Assembly: GCA_947178455.1 (NCBI GenBank)
Contig: CAMWYI010000091.1
Coordinates: 1 to 7,328 of the forward strand
Direction: 5' to 3'
DNA from: an uncultured Alistipes sp.
GTDB lineage: Bacteria > Bacteroidota > Bacteroidia > Bacteroidales > Rikenellaceae
DNA length: 7,328 bases
Position numbers and translations under genes: made by a program. The notes below the pieces were generated by a model, which saw only the letters and a program-made list of their open reading frames with translations, did not search any database and was not told the origin of the DNA. Each line of letters begins with the position of its first letter. The first letter of the stretch is position 1. Below, in pieces: positions 6,549 to 7,328 of the stretch.

Positions 6549-6869
6549 ATGGCTGGTGTGCAAATTACGGTTGCTCCCGATTTGATAATGCGGTGGGAAG
6601 ATAATGGAAACAAGTATGTCGGTGCAGTAAAATTTCGGATAGCAAAGAACAAATTGGACTTTTCTGCTGGTCGTAATGCTGCGTCTTTGATTTCGTACTT
6701 CCTGCAAAAATCCATTGCAAAGCAAGGAGAGATCGTAGATAATGCACACTGCTTCTTTGTTGATGTGATGGCAGATGTGATATATCCCGCACCTTTGGAT
6801 ACCACACTATCCTTGCAGGAGATCAATGATGCTTGCCTTGAATATGTAACATTATGGAATGCCGCCTGA
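6549..6869 (+). CDS. Conserved protein of unknown function, probably 5'-truncated
   Basis: The 106-residue product begins MAGVQITVAPDLIMRW and ends with EINDACLEYVTLWNAA. This looks to me like the C-terminal half of a family of uncharacterised proteins with the pattern GV-x-I-x-V-x-PDL, a GxxKF strand segment, a VDVxAxxxYxAP segment (here VDVMADVIYPAP, 71-82) and a final helix with ACxE before LW. I recall this pattern from memory and cannot name a Pfam entry. The region in the same frame upstream stays open back to 6486 without another ATG and runs into the end of the nitroreductase, so an N-terminal part may have been lost where the GC-rich cargo joins AT-richer DNA (6661-6720 is 25/60 G+C). 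The next gene starts 2 nt after its stop, which suggests a two-gene unit. Confidence 0.6.
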   Translation: MAGVQITVAPDLIMRWEDNGNKYVGAVKFRIAKNKLDFSAGRNAASLISYFLQKSIAKQGEIVDNAHCFFVDVMADVIYPAPLDTTLSLQEINDACLEYVTLWNAA

Positions 6870-6871
6870 TT

Positions 6872-7093
6872 ATGAGAAGAAATCAACATGTCATACCTCA
6901 TGCTGGCCAATGGGCTGTACGGGGTGCAGGAAATCAACGTGTGACTAAAATCACACGCACGCAACGAGAAGCTATTGATATAGCACGGGAAATTGCTCGT
7001 AACCAAGAGTCAGAGCTACTGATACATCGTCCGAATGGGCAAATCAGAGATCGTGATAGTTATGGAAATGATCCCTACCCGCCTAAAGGATAA
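6872..7093 (+). CDS. DUF2188-family small protein
   Basis: This 73-residue protein matches the DUF2188 pattern from end to end: NQHVIPHAGQWAVRGAGNQR at the start, a TQREAIDIAREIARNQESEL helix in the middle, and the signature IHRPNGQIRDRDSYGNDPYP then PKG at the C-terminus. Function of the family is unknown; the proteins are small, basic and often found in accessory or plasmid-borne regions. ATG 6872 is chosen because it aligns with the family start and sits 2 nt after the upstream stop; an in-frame ATG at 6854 would overlap that gene. It is the last gene of the element, followed 9 nt later by a hairpin terminator. Confidence 0.88.
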   Translation: MRRNQHVIPHAGQWAVRGAGNQRVTKITRTQREAIDIAREIARNQESELLIHRPNGQIRDRDSYGNDPYPPKG

Positions 7094-7102
7094 GTTTTAG
7101 TC

Positions 7103-7137
7103 AAGAATGGCAGGCTAATTAATAGTCTGCCATTCTT
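7103..7137 (+). terminator. Terminator hairpin at the end of the cargo operon
   Basis: AAGAATGGCAGGCTA (7103-7117) pairs with TAGTCTGCCATTCTT (7123-7137), 15 bp with one G-T pair, around an ATTAA loop. It starts 10 nt after the DUF2188 stop. The following T-tract is weak (CTATCTG), so stop efficiency is uncertain, but location and stem quality support the call. Confidence 0.7.
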
Positions 7138-7165
7138 CTATCTGTAATTTAATGGGATATTGACA

Positions 7166-7187
7166 GGGAACAATACGGGAACAATTT
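7166..7187 (+). repeat. Right tandem GGGAACAA repeat, candidate Int arm site
   Basis: GGGAACAATAC is followed by GGGAACAATTT, the same 11-bp-period tandem as at 2751-2771 and in the same orientation. It lies about 54 bp inside the right att core. Confidence 0.6.
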
Positions 7188-7196
7188 TAAAAACAA

Positions 7197-7235
7197 AAAT
7201 CGCTAACGAGTTAATGGTTTAACTGTTAGCGATTT
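7197..7235 (-). terminator. Element-borne terminator for tRNA-Leu
   Basis: AAATCGCTAAC (7197-7207) pairs perfectly with GTTAGCGATTT (7225-7235), and AGTTAA (7209-7214) pairs with TTAACT (7219-7224), leaving a TGGT loop and one bulged G: 17 bp in all. Read on the minus strand it is followed by TTGTTTTTAAAA, so it can stop transcription leaving tRNA-Leu. It lies 5 nt from attR, inside the element. Confidence 0.75.
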
Positions 7236-7240
7236 GCTGT

Positions 7241-7253
7241 GTACCCAGAGCCG
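7241..7253 (+). repeat. attR: tRNA-proximal copy of the 13-bp att core
   Basis: GTACCCAGAGCCG is identical to 2596-2608 and forms the 3' end of tRNA-Leu on the minus strand. The element thus preserves a complete tRNA gene. Confidence 0.85.
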
Positions 7254-7325
7254 GGGTCGAACCGGCACGACATTGCTGTCATTGGTGTTTGAGACCAACG
7301 CGTCTACCGATTCCGCCATCTGGGC
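7242..7325 (-). tRNA. tRNA-Leu (anticodon CAA)
   Basis: On the minus strand the 84-nt sequence folds as a class II tRNA. The acceptor stem is GCCCAGA with TCTGGGT (a G-U pair at 1-72) and discriminator A. The D-arm is GCG...CGC with GG-TAGA in the loop. The anticodon arm is TTGGT-CTCAAAC-ACCAA, giving anticodon CAA (UUG codons). A long variable arm, GACA-GCAA-TGTC, and the T-arm GCCGG-TTCGACC-CCGGC complete it. The long variable arm and anticodon identify leucine. CCA is not encoded. The 3' 12 bases lie within attR. Confidence 0.95.
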
Positions 7326-7328
7326 ATA

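Larger units (their letters stand above)
2596..7240 (+). mobile_element. Small integrative element inserted at the 3' end of tRNA-Leu(CAA)
   Basis: GTACCCAGAGCCG occurs at 2596-2608 and again at 7241-7253, where it is the 3' end of an intact tRNA-Leu gene. A complete tyrosine recombinase gene lies about 200 bp inside the left copy, and tandem GGGAACAA motifs lie inside each end. All seven element genes point rightward with short gaps. The element is about 4.65 kb, too small for a conjugative element, and shows no relaxase, replication initiator or excisionase. It is best read as a minimal integrative island carrying a nuclease gene and a redox cargo. Confidence 0.85.

Noticed and set aside
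7094..7240. CRISPR-like array formed by repeats near the right end
   Set aside because: The repeats are two hairpins and one 11-bp tandem with no regular spacer units; they are better read as terminators and an integrase site.

Overview
The window looks like a piece of a Bacteroidales chromosome, perhaps Alistipes or a relative. The evidence is a fimbrillin-type lipoprotein with a Bacteroidetes-style lipobox, a TAnnTTTG-type -7 promoter element, an Arm-DNA-binding tyrosine recombinase of the type common in this phylum, few Shine-Dalgarno sites, and a GC-rich core gene next to AT-rich mobile DNA. The genus is an inference from gene type and composition only.

Layout. Positions 1-54 are the tail of an unidentified gene. 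Positions 138-2408 encode a 756-residue fimbrillin-like surface lipoprotein with a C-terminal FISUMP-like domain. Its 3' region (2409-2595) holds a nested inverted repeat and two hairpin terminators. A compact integrated element of about 4.65 kb follows (2596-7240). It is bounded by a 13-bp direct repeat that is the 3' end of a tRNA-Leu(CAA) gene, and that gene is present intact on the minus strand at 7242-7325. The element carries a complete tyrosine integrase (2805-4142), a YhcG/DUF1016 PD-(D/E)XK nuclease (4191-5201), a small gene whose Cys-rich tail lies in another frame (5208-5483), a Nim-like FMN split-barrel protein (5480-5962), a nitroreductase (5965-6504), an unknown and probably 5'-truncated gene (6549-6869), and a DUF2188 protein (6872-7093). 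All element genes are on the plus strand with tight spacing.

How the parts fit. The integrase would act on the 13-bp att core. A GGGAACAA tandem repeat lies inside each end in the same orientation and is a candidate integrase arm site; the left copy also sits where the -33 region of the int promoter should be. Insertion separated tRNA-Leu from a hairpin terminator now left of attL (2560-2582), and the element carries a strong hairpin plus T-tract (7197-7235) that can replace it. The Nim-like and nitroreductase genes form a plausible two-flavoprotein cargo for nitro-compound or redox stress.

The least explained features are a pair of related 27-bp palindromes, one in the leader of the YhcG nuclease gene and one (perfect 14-bp arms) inside its coding sequence, and the out-of-frame CC...CC...C...C tail of the small gene at 5208. 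No relaxase, replication protein or excisionase is visible, so the element probably depends on its own integrase or on helper functions.
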